From Lytechinus pictus (lineage: Eukaryota > Echinodermata > Echinoidea > Temnopleuroida > Toxopneustidae): 64,000 nucleotides of DNA. Position 1 is the first letter of the stretch. Each line of letters opens with the position of its first letter. The notes below the pieces were generated by a model. It ran no database searches. It saw nothing but the letters and a program-made list of their open reading frames with translations, and had not been told where the DNA came from. The position numbers were made by a program, and so were the translations under genes. Shown in pieces: positions 23,962 to 36,929 of this stretch. The stretch covers positions 25,485,001-25,549,000 of the forward strand of contig NC_087262.1 in the NCBI RefSeq assembly GCF_037042905.1. The letters run 5' to 3'.

Positions 23962-24076
23962 GGCCCGAATTCACAAAGGTGGTTTCGTTTGAAACCACCT
24001 TTGTGAATCGCAAAATCAGTAAAACCCACGGTTGAAACCATGGTTTCTGCAAAAACAACCTTTGGGAATTCGGGCC
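23962..24076. mobile_element. Short foldback MITE (GGCCCGAATTC ends)
   Basis: It starts GGCCCGAATTCACAAAGGTG and ends AACCTTTGGGAATTCGGGCC, an inverted repeat, with ATA directly outside both ends as a possible target duplication. Within it, GGTGGTTTC and GAAACCACC form a second, nested palindrome at 23979-24003. The length is 115 bp. Confidence 0.8.
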
Positions 24077-25922
24077 ATAACGTATGATAAGGGGATATGT
24101 CTAGACTTTGGCAAGGGACTTTTTTTGTCCTGATTGCGACCGTTATTGCATAAAATTTAGCAAGCTTGTAATAGACTTCATACACAATGTAATACGCTGT
24201 CCATCTTTCTTCCCATTCTTTAAAAAAATCAAATCGCTCTGATATTATACGAGTTTCTATATAATATGGATGATGGAGGCCCCAAAACACAATGAATTTC
24301 AATTAAACGTGAATAAGAAGGGGCCAACCATATTCTTAAGGAGCAGCACACCGCCCCCCCCCTCGAAAAAAAATCTACTCAATCTTCCACAACCTGATGA
24401 TGTAATAAGGCTTATGTAAGTTATGAATTGCTCGTCAGCTAAACGAATATCATGACGATACAGCCGAGAACGAAACCCAGGTTTGATTTCCCGTAAAAGA
24501 TACATATTCTTTCGAATAACGTGCATGCTATAGGAGTCACTCCGCTGACGTTTACTATACTCTTTTTTTCGATCTCTACTATCATATTCATCCTTCAATC
24601 GGCAACAAAATGCAAATGGTACATTTACATAAATGGGTCAAGGGTCAAGCGGGTACTGGTCAGTTGATGCTCATACTCCGGCGCACCCAAGCTTTCGAAA
24701 TACAATAATATAAATGAAAGAAAAACCAGAAGTGGGAAGATTGCACGTAGATTGTACGTGTTCTTTATTATCAATACTCGCTTTCAGAATTCATTTGTCA
24801 GTAAGGCGCTATTTTGTTTCATGTCAATAAACTGTTATTCATTTTTTCTTCTTAGTCAATTCTTTTAAAAGTTATTTGTTCTTTCCCATCAGCAACAACT
24901 CGCTTATACATTTCCTACATTATATTGAGTATTTTTTTTTTCAATGTTATGTGAATCGTACAATTATGTAATTACATTCATATAAAAGTAAAATATTCGT
25001 TGGGCTATGATGTCTCGGAAGTGGATAGAAATTAATTAAAGAAATGCTATAAGGATTCGAAACGAGAAGTGGACCAGAACAAAAAAATAATTTGATATTA
25101 TTTCGTTTTGTTCGACAACACCCCTACCGAACGACTACAAATCTCATAAGGGGCGTTGTGGAACAAATATTTGTCTTCTATTTTCAACGTTTATAGGCAA
25201 AACAAAATCTGAATTTTATCATTACTACAATTATTCAAAAGAACCCAAGTATGTTTAAACAAATAGTGACAACTGATGTTATGCGAAACAAATGTTTCTA
25301 ACGAAATTCGTCATAAATAAAACAAATCTAATCACCAAGTTATGGTTTTGTATTGACCGTAACATGGTCAATATGATTTTTTTTAATTCATTGAAGTATT
25401 TATAATTTTTCATTGCGCTATAGGCATAATATCTTTGTAATGATTTTATGCATTACAATGCCTTTATTCTACTGTCGTCGATATTGCTTCTCCTTTAGAA
25501 ATCAACAATGAAACAATATCTAATGAATTAGAAATTATACAATTATTTTTCATTCTTCTTCTAGGTATTGTTTTTTTTTTCTCTCAATGAAACTCACTTC
25601 ACATCGAAAGGGTTTTCGTGGTTGTTAGCTTTCCTTTCATATTTTATTTTTCAATCAGTACCCATTTTATTTTGTTTCTTTAATGATTAATGAATGACTG
25701 GCATCTTTGATTAACTGTGAACCGTTATGTCCACAAAATACGAAACGAAAGACATGTACTCAACAATATCACTCAATATGAAAACATTTCCCGACGTTAA
25801 GCAAGCAAAAACCAGACCGCTAGTTTCCCGATCACAATGCATACTCAACCGTATGTATAATGCCTTACTATGGTTTGTGGAAGTGAGCTCTATAGACCAA
25901 TGTCAACGCCATTTATGATAGA
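24077..25922. other. Intergenic, no gene seen
   Basis: AT-rich with a poly(C)/poly(A) junction near 24353-24370. Open frames on the minus strand at 23862-24302 run through the MITE and the repeat next to it and are not believed. Confidence 0.5.
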
Positions 25923-25938
25923 TCTAATCCCAATTAGA
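25923..25938. promoter_or_regulatory. Palindromic K50-homeodomain site
   Basis: TCTAATCCCAATTAGA has the inverse halves TCTAAT and ATTAGA around CCCA, giving TAAT-N4-ATTA, and its left half is the K50 core TAATCC. Paired-class homeodomains can bind two inverted TAAT halves together, though N2 or N3 spacing is usual. Confidence 0.3.
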
Positions 25939-26026
25939 CCGTCTCGACCGCTAAAGTAAGACGGCTTGAGTTTGAAGTGCCCTATCTTTTCATAGTGGAC
26001 CGTTATATTACGTAATCTGGTCTACG

Positions 26027-26236
26027 TTGCATGCAAATGAGGCAAGTCAAAACCCAAAGCCCGATCTAGGCTCGTTCAACGAAATAAACCCCTCCCGTAT
26101 GAAACCCGAGTCGTCGAAACATTTCGAATTATCGTATTTTGTTCATTTTTGCAACATTTCTGCCAGAATTCGAGATAATTCGTTAGATTCGAGGTTGAAT
26201 GCTGTACAAGAGGACCAGTTTACTGAATTGAAGGTA
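26027..26236 (+). other. Possible first exon or CpG-containing promoter segment
   Basis: The segment has several CpGs and an open frame from ATG at 26027 (MHANEASQNPKPDLGSFNE at the start) that reaches GAATTGAAG followed by GTATGC, which looks like a splice donor after codon 69. ATGCAAAT, the octamer word, lies at 26033-26040. I do not recognise the predicted peptide and could not find a partner exon, so this may be chance. It could instead be an untranslated first exon. Confidence 0.15.
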
Positions 26237-27956
26237 TGCAATTTACATTTTTTACAGCTTTAGATTAAAACTAATCTGATTTTTGCAGTCTAATCATATG
26301 TGAATTTAAACATTTATTTGTATTGATATCGCGTTCGTGGCATCTTTTTATCCCGAATATCAACTGTTATACATAGATCAAAAGTGCATTATCTTTTATA
26401 GATATAGATAAATCATTCCGTACTTGTTTCTTCTAAACATAGATGTTCAGAAGAGTTAAAGCGAAATTTATGCTTGAATTTTACAATCAGAATAATTTCC
26501 TTGTTACAAAGGAATAATTGTTTGGTCAAATGCCGCCATTTTGTTTTTCTCATCGACTTTGGCGAATTTTATAGACAATACTTCAATTTATCCACTTTTC
26601 CGATAATTATTTTTCAAACATTTCAACAATGATACAAACATTCGTACAATATCGTTTTGATGTTCAATCTGGTTTGTTCGAAATGTTAATATTACCCCCG
26701 AAATAATGAAATTTTCGTGTTCGTTTTCGCGACTCTATTCGGCGTTGCTTTGAAAGTGCTCGTGGAGCGTTGCAAAGTTGCTCTATATGTATTTCTATCA
26801 TGTCTTCTTGCTAACAGCTTTTACATGCAGTGATAAAATCCATGAATAAATATATCTAATATTAATTGGTTATTGTTCGTTAGATTTTAATAGTAGTACC
26901 ATAAGAAAGTGTTTATTGTGTTTTAAAATGTGAAGGAGTAGTGAACAAAATGCTTATAAAATTAGATTCAAAACAAAAAGCAGACTCACACAATTAAGCC
27001 AATTACAATATGAAAGAAACTTAAATAAAAACACATTTTCTTTCAAATCAATTCAATTAAACATTTATTTTCCTTCCAATTGACATTGAAAGAACATATA
27101 AAACAATTTTCTATCCATACAATACAAAAAAAATGTCTTGACAAACTATTAATACAGTTACAGTATTAATTTGATTGTATCACTGATTACTGCATTATAA
27201 TGTGGTTTTATCTGATAAATAAAAAAACAATGATATATCTTTCTATTTTATTTCAATAAAAATTGAACAAGCAGAACAAGGGTAACTAAATTTATGTGTT
27301 TGTATTTTTCCTGGAAAACAAACCTTATTAGATAGATGATTGATAATAGATAGCTGATTCTATCCTATTGTGATTATACATGTAGGTCTGTAAATGTAAT
27401 TCTATTTAAACATGATATTAGCCAGTGTCGGTGGAAGAATTTCTTTAAAAAATGTTCATTAGTGATATAATTTTATTAAAAAGCTTTTGGACATTCTATT
27501 TTATCTGACATTTGCATTTCACCTGTTTCAGTATTTTTCAATTGACACTCGTCTAATTGAATAATAATAATTCCAGTTGAGTATATGAGGATTTTGCAAA
27601 TTTGATAAGAAAAAAAAAACAATATCTGAACATTATGTAATTGATGAAGTAAATCATTGGTCTTCTAACAAGAAACTAATAAAAATAAATAAAGTAAATT
27701 TGGGCAAGGTAATGATGTCTCCTTCATTATTGATTTGTTTTATACTTGAAAAAAAAATGGTTGGAATTTGGGATGGTTGATCTGTGTCTCCTCCTATTCA
27801 TGGTATTTAATATTGATCCAAACGAATTATTTGTTAGAATTACACAACCAAAAGCAGGATATTGTGATAAAATACGTTTGGCTATTAGTTAAAATCAAAT
27901 CCAAATTCTTATCTATCTATTTTCAAGTGGAAAACCATGCAGAAAGAACCCCTCAT
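26237..27956. other. Intergenic, very AT-rich, no gene seen
   Basis: No repeat family or coding frame is recognised. Confidence 0.5.
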
Positions 27957-28110
27957 ACACTGTAAAATATTATTGGGTAACTTTTTTACCAGCACTAGGC
28001 TAATTATGTGTCAAACCAATTCGGAGCAGTATTTTACCCAATGCGGGAAGCATATTGTCCAGTAAGGTTTAAAAATAAGCAGCAATTACTTTAGAAAGGG
28101 CAAAATTTTC
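27957..28110. mobile_element. Possible MITE fragment with GGGTAA / TTACCC words
   Basis: CACTGTAAAATATTATTGGGTAAC on the left and TATTTTACCCAATGCGGG further on face each other. This resembles a repeat end that I associate with marine invertebrate genomes. Limits are uncertain. Confidence 0.3.
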
Positions 28111-28254
28111 ATCACACTAGATAAATAAAAATGCCAAAAAGAAATGCCCAATGTTGGTTGGACACATATTTACCCTCATGAAGCATTTTTACACAATATA
28201 TAGAATGTATAGTTTGCACTCGAAATCGTAACTGAGAATACAAACATAAACGAG

Positions 28255-28372
28255 GTCAGGGGATCCAGGATTTTCCAAATGTCCAAGGGGGGAGGGGCAC
28301 ATTTTCCCGATGAATATTTGAAGAGCAAAAAAAAGTCCTCACTTTCAAAAAAGGAGGGGGGCACAACTGTCA
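28255..28372. repeat. Interspersed repeat fragment with G-rich runs
   Basis: GGATCCAGGATTTTCCAAAT, GGGGGGAGGGGCACATTTTC and CAAAAAAGGAGGGGGGCAC read like a common dispersed repeat. A similar GGATCAGGGGTCGAGGGAGG stands at 45593. No function is claimed. Confidence 0.4.
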
Positions 28373-30469
28373 TTGTTATTTATATGATAATTTGTTTGTG
28401 GTGTTTGTGGACCTTATATCTTGGGTGTATATACTCAGTGTCATAGTTTAAATATACCCCCCCCCCCTTGATAGAACATGTCTGTTGTTATAGAGACAAA
28501 TGGAAATTGCACAATAACAAAAAATTATCATTAATTTCAAATGCCAAAGCTAGAAATATTTCCAAAGCATAATTTTTTTACTTGGTTTCGACAAAATATC
28601 CTCTGGATAATAAAGTATCAAAATCTAAGTTATCCAGCTTGTAAAATCATACTTTAAGCACATCAATATCAAATCGTCTCTCAAAATTCACTTATTTCAA
28701 CAGATGTGTAGTAATTACCTTAATTGGATGAGCCTGCGCCTGTAAATGATTTTAGCAAAAATATATTTGGTGCAATATAAATGCTGTGGAACATCATCAA
28801 CATGATCAATACAAATGTTTTGAGTTGGAAACATCTTGTGGGATAGGTGTACCGTGAAAGAAAGTATTTTGAATTTTCAAGTTCTTATCATATTGATTTT
28901 TTTTTACAGTGAAAAGATCGACTGATTGCTAGCCAGTCCATTCGATAATAAAAAAAAATATGACCAGACTAAAATAACCAGTTGAAAATGAACATGATGA
29001 AGTTCGGACCGAGGAATTATTGCGTGTAGCCCCGTGCGTAAATTTCTGTGTGCGGAGGCTGTGACTCGAACCACAAATCTTACAGTCTCTATTAGTTCTT
29101 ATATACATTATGATAATCCTGTCGAGATCACGTTGAGGCTGTTTCTTCCATAATCGAGTGTCACGACCAGTATTATCTTTACCTTTATATTATTATTTCA
29201 CATGATATTATCATTTTATTTTCGTATCATTTGCTTTCTTGAAAGTACATCATGTGATTGTGAGGCTCCTCATCGTAGGCCCATGTATAGATACAATAAG
29301 AACTACAAATTATAAGAATAAGATATTCAAATCCTCTCCCCCGAATGCCCCTCGTCTCATCATTGTTCATAGAAGATATTTCCTTGTTGAGTCTTTCTTT
29401 CCAGTCGAATAGAAAAGCCTCGTTGATTGGTTTTGACTTTGATAAAACGTCGTGTTCATAGACCATTATAATCGTGTAATTGCATCTTGGTTGGAGAACA
29501 AAAGCAACAAGTTTGGAACACCGGGACCACAACACAGAATAATTTGCTATTACACGTGGTAATTGAAGTTTCTTTTAGAATTAAGCCAAATACAGTTTGC
29601 CTCGGGCATATCGTGAAGTACTTTTTATATTTATTTGATTAGCCCTGGAGTGTGTATTGTTATGGTATCATAAATACATGATGTTTGAACAAGTCGTTAA
29701 TATTAACATGATTAAGAATCTTTGTTCAGAAGTCAGAAATTTATTTGATGCCGCCTCCAGCTATCTCCTCTATACATTCATTTATTTATTCTCGCATCCA
29801 AAACATTTCAAATGTAGATTTGTTAAAAGTTCAAATCCATCTTTAAATAAAGTTTTGTCTCCAATGCCCCACACTCTTTATTGTAGACAACAAATCTGAA
29901 ATGGGTTTTTAGTGAATTCTTTTAGCATGTTTATGGAGTAATATCTTCTAAATTAGAGAGCATTAGTCGACAATGATGTAGCTTGAATTTGTTTCCTGTG
30001 CCTTTTAAAAGGATATGAACATGATGAAAGGGCAAATTATATCAACAGAAAACAATTTCATGGACGGTTTTTCCATATTCTTTAAAAGATGGAACAATTG
30101 GTTAAAATAGAAGGGATAACAAATATAAGTGATCTTAAAACTTAAAAACGCCGCTTCGTTTAGTATAAAGCTAGAGTTGAAGTTTCAACAAGGTTCGAGA
30201 AAAAATAAAGTAAAAATGATAAACAAAACACCAGTATGGACTAGCCGCTGCATATTTAGAGTCAGATTTTAATACTTACACTGAAATTATTTTCAAATTT
30301 GTTTGGATATTCATTTCTTTCTTCGATTTTTTTAAAATTTATATATTAATTACTTTACTTATCAATGATTTATTCAGTCATTCAAGTATTTACTTATTAA
30401 GTTATTTCTTTGTTAGTCTCTATATTTCTATTGATTTGCCAAACTAATTTACAGTTTTCATTCATCATT
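28373..30469. other. Intergenic, no gene seen
   Basis: Poly(C) near 28458. A B-box-like GGTTCGAGTC on the minus strand at about 29066-29075 has no matching A box and is not called. No coding frame is supported. Confidence 0.5.
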
Positions 30470-30604
30470 AATTAATTTATTAATTAATTAATTCATTTAT
30501 TCATTCATTCATTCATTTATTCATTCATTCATTCGTTCGTTCGTTCGTTCGTTCGTTCATTCATTCATTAATTCATACATTCATTCATTCATTTATTCAT
30601 TCAA
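30470..30604. repeat. ATTC/ATTA/GTTC tetranucleotide microsatellite
   Basis: ATTA units pass into ATTC, then GTTC, then back to ATTC, about 135 bp in all. The ordered blocks suggest point changes spread by expansion. Confidence 0.9.
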
Positions 30605-30659
30605 AGGAGATACATCGTTGAGGTATTTATACTCTTTCATTTTAGTCAATAAAAATATT

Positions 30660-30947
30660 GGCCCGTATTCTAACTCTGTGTTAAAATTATGGGGAGCCAA
30701 AATTGAAATATTCTGTTTATATTGTATTATTACCTTTACTATTTTTTTCCTCTTGCTTCTTTGATGAATAGAAATACCTCAAAACACGTCAGCTATCATT
30801 CCTAGACAATTATGAATAATTTGAGTGTCAAATGAGTTTATAAATTCGATGTGTACTGTTAGGGATTTGTGCCCCGATTGGCTATCCATACTTAAACCAC
30901 AACTTTAGACCAGGGTTTGATTTAAACCTGAGTTCAGAATAAGGGCC
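30660..30947 (+). mobile_element. MITE family B, copy 2
   Basis: It begins GGCCCGTATTCTAACTCTG and ends GAGTTCAGAATAAGGGCC. TATGGGGAGCCAAAATTGAA and GGCTATCCATACTTAAACC match, in reverse, the copy at 17155-17432. It is about 288 bp and non-coding. Confidence 0.8.
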
Positions 30948-32047
30948 ATACACTTTATTTCAGATTTTTTATTCATTCTTCCCTCGTAACTCTTACCCAT
31001 GCTACCCATGATATTTTATTATTGATTTACTGAAGGGATAGATCCCCCACTTACGTGAACTTGAAAAGTACAATCCCCTTATGATTTATTTATAAATTTC
31101 CGGTTTTGTATTCACGACGTTCATGGTAGAATTATGACAGAAAATGGAAAAATAACAAACGAAATAACGGGGTATTAAACGGATATAGGGATCAAGGTCA
31201 AGTGTGATCGCGATCAATGATCACGATAGTGAAAGATGTCGTCTGCTCACAGTTTATATAAGATTCACTTTACACAAGGGGCGTACAGTAGTTAAATTGG
31301 ACATGATCAAAAATGAAAGCGCTTGTTCAAGCAACTTTTTGGTTAATGAATACTACACCAACATGAATTGTTTTATATAAATGAATAAGCCGAATTAATA
31401 ATAGCGCATAGCATTAACATTTCAATGCATTTTATGAAAGGGTTATATCTTCATCATTTTTACGATATGGGCAAATTGAAGATACCAAAGGTTTATGTAC
31501 TTCGATTATATAAGTTGAACAAAAACATTTCAAACTGATTTTTTTTCCTTCGATCAGTGCATTATGATATATCTTTTTGTTTGATTTGAAAATTTTAAAC
31601 CAAGTGAATAATGTGCTATATAATGTGCAGATTGCAACGGTTTTAAAAATAATATTTCTGTATTTTTTACGTTGTTCTGTGGTGTATTGCTCTCTTCATT
31701 CATTCTTCATTTAAAGGGAAGTTTAGTTGTGTGAAAGATGATAATCATCGTACTTTTTTTCAAATTAGTTTACTAATATTTTAGAAATTGAAAACAAAAA
31801 TTGTCAGGCTGTGCATTAATGTGTGGTCCCATTGCATGTAGTTGGTGTATATTGCAATTGGTTTTAGAAGATTCGAGTAAAATGATTCCACAACATTACA
31901 ACATACTCCATTCTTATTTGTGCATTAATTTTCAACCTTTAATTCCCAGCCTTCTTTCATGTCTTCGAGATTGAGGAAAATGTCCTATATTCATATTTTC
32001 CAACCAGAACTGAAATAAACTTTCAATCCATGAAGTTGAAATGACAT
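30948..32047. other. Intergenic, no gene seen
   Basis: AT-rich unique sequence. I looked here for further exons of the receptor-like frame at 32048-32512 and did not find a convincing one. Confidence 0.5.
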
Positions 32048-32512
32048 TTAGCATGAAAAGTTAGGAATTTGCTGGAATAGAAATGCGTGCGCTTTTGCAG
32101 TATTCTGGACGAGGGGTTTTACAAGCGTGTAAGAACTGAGAACCCAACCCGCCATGTAGCTTATCACTATGAGATGGCTTGTCAACACCAAGATGATAAA
32201 GGTATCAACAGCTTCAAGAATCTTTTCATTTAATCTTTCACAAAACGCCATGAATTGGGTCAAACTCAGGAATGGACATCTTCTGGTTTCAAGCATGCCT
32301 TCAGAGGGGTAGAAGATTCCCTTAGTGATGATATTGAGGGTGTTTAGATCTTCTTCTATCATCACCATGAAGTCCTTGGCTCTTACTGCTAGGCTTAATT
32401 GCACATTAATAACAACTCAGATCCCCTTATCCGACATGTAAGACAGTTTAAGCTTCTCAAAAATTTCTTCCCGTTGATGTAGATTCGTCCAAGCTCTATG
32501 TCCGCCATTCAT
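32048..32512 (-). pseudogene. Gustatory-receptor-like seven-TM segment, broken or single exon
   Basis: On the minus strand a frame runs from ATG at 32512, meets TGA at 32417-32419, then stays open for 122 codons to a stop at 32048-32050. The second part has LSLTQFMAFCERLNEKIL leading into one hydrophobic segment, TFIILVLTSHLIVISYMAGW. Gustatory-receptor-like (7tm_7) proteins have a pattern of this kind: an amphipathic L..L...F...V..LN..F stretch followed at once by a membrane helix. Such receptors are known in echinoderms. Known full proteins have seven helices and about 400 residues, so this is at most one exon or a relic. A possible donor CTTGTAAAA lies at about 32113-32121. The TGA suggests decay, unless it lies in an intron. 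The family call rests on pattern alone and may be wrong. Confidence 0.3.
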
Positions 32513-34570
32513 TTCTAAATAAACATGATAGCATCAATATGATACTGATTCGATTATTACCATACTGACGGGGATAGAGAAAAGTTGCACCTGTGATAAA
32601 AATCATTCATGTTTGTGAACAGCGTGATATATACGCATACCCTCCCCCCCCCCCCACACACACATATATCATTCTTTATGTGACATTTCTGTAATAATCC
32701 TTAAGTTTCAAAAGTAGATAATTTTGAACTCAAATATTATTTCAAACGGGAGCATATTATTTTTCAGTTTTAGACTTAAAATAAAGAAAACTAGTTATAA
32801 TCAGAGAGTGGACTGATTTATTTTATCATATATGTAGCATTGTGTCCGAAGATATTTTTTTTTTCGACTGAGTTGAATACAATTTTTAAAGTTTACCCAG
32901 ACAAAAAAATACAATTCAAAAATAGTAAAAAAGATATTTAAAAGTATTGGTGAAGGTTTGGGGGGGGGGGGAATCCATCAAAGATTAAAAAGTTATTCGA
33001 TTTTTGTTTATATTTGTGACTAGTTGTGGCGTCATATGCAAGCAGCTTCCGTAAAATATGGTACCATGAGGTAAAAACAAATAGAAATATGTCAATTTCG
33101 AAAAAAAGAAGAAAATGGTTTTAATCATGCCTTAAATGAATCAAAATTAAACAAATCATTTCACACCCGCTCCGGTAAGAAAAAATTGTCATCATGAACC
33201 ATTAATAAATAGAAATTTGTGCATTTTATATTACTCTCTCAGTCTCTGATTTCCCCTGTTTCTTTTTATTTTTTATTTTTTCCATTTTGGTTGGAATCCC
33301 ATTCAAAACTTCAACCCTTGCTTTTGTGTACACCTACTTAATTAGGAGTTCACTTACTTAAAGCGAGAGTGATCACGAATTTCCTTGTTGACCATAGTAG
33401 ATTGCGAGACAAATGAATACCCTCTAGCGATTATTTCAGTCCGCAATAATGAACCTATTTAGTATTAATCATTTTACATTTACAAACTGCGTAAAGCCAA
33501 GGGTTAATTAGTTCGCAGTATAACATAGCGCTTTGCAATGACTTACAGCTACTTTTCTTTTTTTAATTCTTTTCTTTTTTACTGAGCTGAAAACCCACAT
33601 CATATAGTGCAGATGGTGTATTAAGATTAACAAGTTCAATTGATGGTTACATTTAACGGTCTACTTCATCCTCAAGTGTGGATGTATCTCCGACAGCCTA
33701 ATAAACAGATTAACGGTCTACCGTTCACCTTTCATTTTAGTCCAGATAATCTTAGGCAACCACAAGCCGTTTCAAATAATATCGATCGCAAAATGTAGCT
33801 CTTAAAGCAAACATCGCCCCATAAAATAATTTTTTTAATGTTTGCTTTTAATAAAATAAATATTCTGGTACTATACTAATAGTTTAACAGCAGAAATTAT
33901 TTCAAAAATGAAAAAATAAATGTCGTATTGATGAAGAGATGTGTCTGAATTGAGACTATGAGGGTGATACTAGGTCTCAAAAGGGAGAAAGTGTTTTTTC
34001 GTAGGAGCTTTGTTTGTCGATAAGTCCGATCTCCAATCGCTCCAGCCATCGTAATTGGTAGACAATAGACGATAGAGGAAGAAAAGAGACTATTGAACGG
34101 GAAGGTTACGGTTAACAGGTAGAAGTCGATTCATTTTGGGACCATTTTAGAAGGTTTCTCGACCATTCAACCGATTAAAAAAGGTGCAAAGATTTTGTTT
34201 TCAGCGAGGGAGGATAGGACGGCAATTTTGTTAGATGCTAAGGCAGATTATCCGATAATAGAATGCAAAGGTTACCTTTATGAAGATATTTATAATGAAG
34301 ATTGTGTTTGCAAAAAGATTTTGCGAAAGGGTTTCTTGCCGTTTAGCACAGGTGCTGCATGAATATAGGACAAAAACATCACATTTTCATTCAAAATAAT
34401 CGGGGCATGTGATTGGAATAAGTGTAATATAATTTCGTAAAAGTATCGTAGCTTTTCTTCATAAAGAAGTTGTTGCAAACTCTAACTGAACCTTTAGCTT
34501 TCCTCTCATACCATCAACAACTCGATCTTTATGATATTCCCGTGATTATTTAGATTATTGTCATTAATTG
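32513..34570. other. Intergenic, no gene seen
   Basis: Contains poly(C) near 32644 and poly(G) near 32960. No other feature is supported. Confidence 0.5.
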
Positions 34571-34859
<289 letters not shown>

Positions 34860-36160
34860 TAAATAATAGGATGATGATGGAGAGACAAAGAATAATATAG
34901 TAAATGGAAAGGAAACGTAAAAGAAAAAGCAAACAAGAGGGGGGAAAACGGAAGAAAGGATAAAGAATAAGAAGAATATAGTTTGAAAAGAACCTTGAAA
35001 ATTTACCACAATCACTACAATACTTTTTTTTTCAAATTCAATTTCAAATTTGTTAGCATTTTAAAAATCTATTACATCCCATTTTCTCTTTTTTTTTCTA
35101 AGGGAATCGAAGGCTGTAACCGATTATCTATTCTGAAGTTGTCAATTTCATGCCTTTAAATATATCATTTTCAACAAATTATTATTCTATGTCGCTGTCC
35201 GAAGGGGGTGTCCTTCTTCATGGTCTCCGGTTGTTGGTTTCTTTTTAAACAGTTTCTTCATTATCCCCTTACTCATGAATACCTTAAATGATAAAAAAAT
35301 AGTGATAATAAAAAAAAATCGAACACTGTCAATGTTATCGTGTGACCCCACCAACGTAGCTTTCCTTCACATCTCTCATGACTGACAAGGACACGTCAAT
35401 GAGGGGGCTATTACAATAATCAGACACGCCTACAACACTCAATGACACTTATGCCCTTGTAACAAACAAAATATTCTCATCTTCGCTGACCCTTGCTCTG
35501 ATGTCCTTTCCTCCTCATCACTTCTCCCCCCTCGCTCTCTCTCCCTCTCCCCTCTCTTCATCTCCCTCTACTCAATTAGTTGTTTGCTTTATATTTTTGA
35601 TAGGCCTACATTCCATTTAAAGACCATACACATCAAAAAATAAAATCGTTTACAATATAAAGATGTAAAACAGTGTGCAACATAAAATCAAATTAACAAC
35701 ATATTAAAATATGATACAGCATACTTAAAATGCATAACAATGAGGTAAATTTATTTGTTTCTTTTGATTCAGATAGAATTGAGATTCAGATCTAAATTTT
35801 ATTAATTTCCATATCACATTAACAAAAAAGTTTGAAAAATAGAATATATTATGTACAGCTCGAGAAAAGATCATGCAGGAACAAAAAAATAACCGAGCTG
35901 AGTTGAGTATCATTAAGAAGATGATAAAAGTGAGAAGACAAGCAAGATAGCAAATATTGGAAAGCTTGTAAAACATGTATAGTATAAGAAGCAAGTCCCT
36001 GGACTAATTTTCATCTGCGTGAACGTAAAAGACTCGGAATGATAATAAATAGACACGACGCAGTAAAGAGGCTTCGTTTTTCGGAGAGCGTTGTGGGTAT
36101 TGATCGATTCATCAATTCTTTTGTGTTATCGGACGAATATATAAGTTGAACTACACTCAA
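34860..36160. other. Intergenic, no gene seen
   Basis: Has a CT-rich stretch at about 35505-35575. No supported gene. Confidence 0.5.
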
Positions 36161-36370
36161 CACTCTTAAAACAAATCAGTCAAATTGACTAGACCAGTAG
36201 TCAGTTGGGTGTAACTGATATATATGTTACATTTCTGACATATATTCTCGTCAGAAATAACTATGTTCTAGTTAAATACGTCTAGAAAATAGTCAAATAT
36301 GATTAAAATAACAGTTGCACCCAGCTTACCCTATTAACTAATAATTGTTTGCTGATTTGTTTTTAGAGTG
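36161..36370. mobile_element. Foldback MITE (CACTCTAAAAACAAATCAG ends)
   Basis: The left end CACTCTTAAAACAAATCAGT is inverted at the right end as CTGATTTGTTTTTAGAGTG, 18 of about 19 positions matching. The body of about 170 bp is AT-rich and non-coding. Target duplication is not clear. Confidence 0.7.
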
Positions 36371-36855
36371 AAGTTAATTTATATCTACTATCATTTAAAG
36401 ATACATAAATTGATTATATTACCTTACATTCTCCACAATCCAATGAATAATAACTTTTATAAAGAAGAAAAAATGGAAAGATACGAAAAATTGATCCCAC
36501 TATATAGAGTTACTGGTCATTTTGAATTATGTTTTTAACAACTCATGCACGGATAACCTGGCTGATATATAGAAATTCACAATGTTGTCAAAATACGTAC
36601 ATGTATCTTAATTACGTTTTGGAACATTTAGATGATGATAATAACTATTTGAAAACCTGAATGGTATTTTATATATAACTGTGCAAATTGTGGGTAATTT
36701 TATATTAAACATAAGAAAAATATATATATATATTTCTAAATTTACAAGAAAATCATGAAAAAGATAAAATCGTGAGAAAGTTTAAAGCTCCGAATAGGAA
36801 ACAGAATTTGAAGGATCGAAATCAAGAACTTTCAAAATAACAATAATTTTCTCAC

Positions 36856-36929
36856 TGAATTGAATTGAATTGAATTGAATTGAATTGAATTGAATTGAAT
36901 TGAATTGAATTGAATTGAATTGAATTGAA
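36856..36929. repeat. (TGAAT)n pentanucleotide microsatellite
   Basis: Fourteen perfect TGAAT units and a partial one. The same pentamer ends elements at 53674 and 60779, so it may have grown from a retroelement tail. Confidence 0.95.

Noticed and set aside
23862-24302. 146-codon minus-strand frame
   Set aside because: It runs through the 115-bp MITE and an adjoining repeat and shows no domain.
29041-29100. tRNA-like B box on the minus strand (GGTTCGAGTC)
   Set aside because: No A box, acceptor or anticodon arm could be fitted around it.
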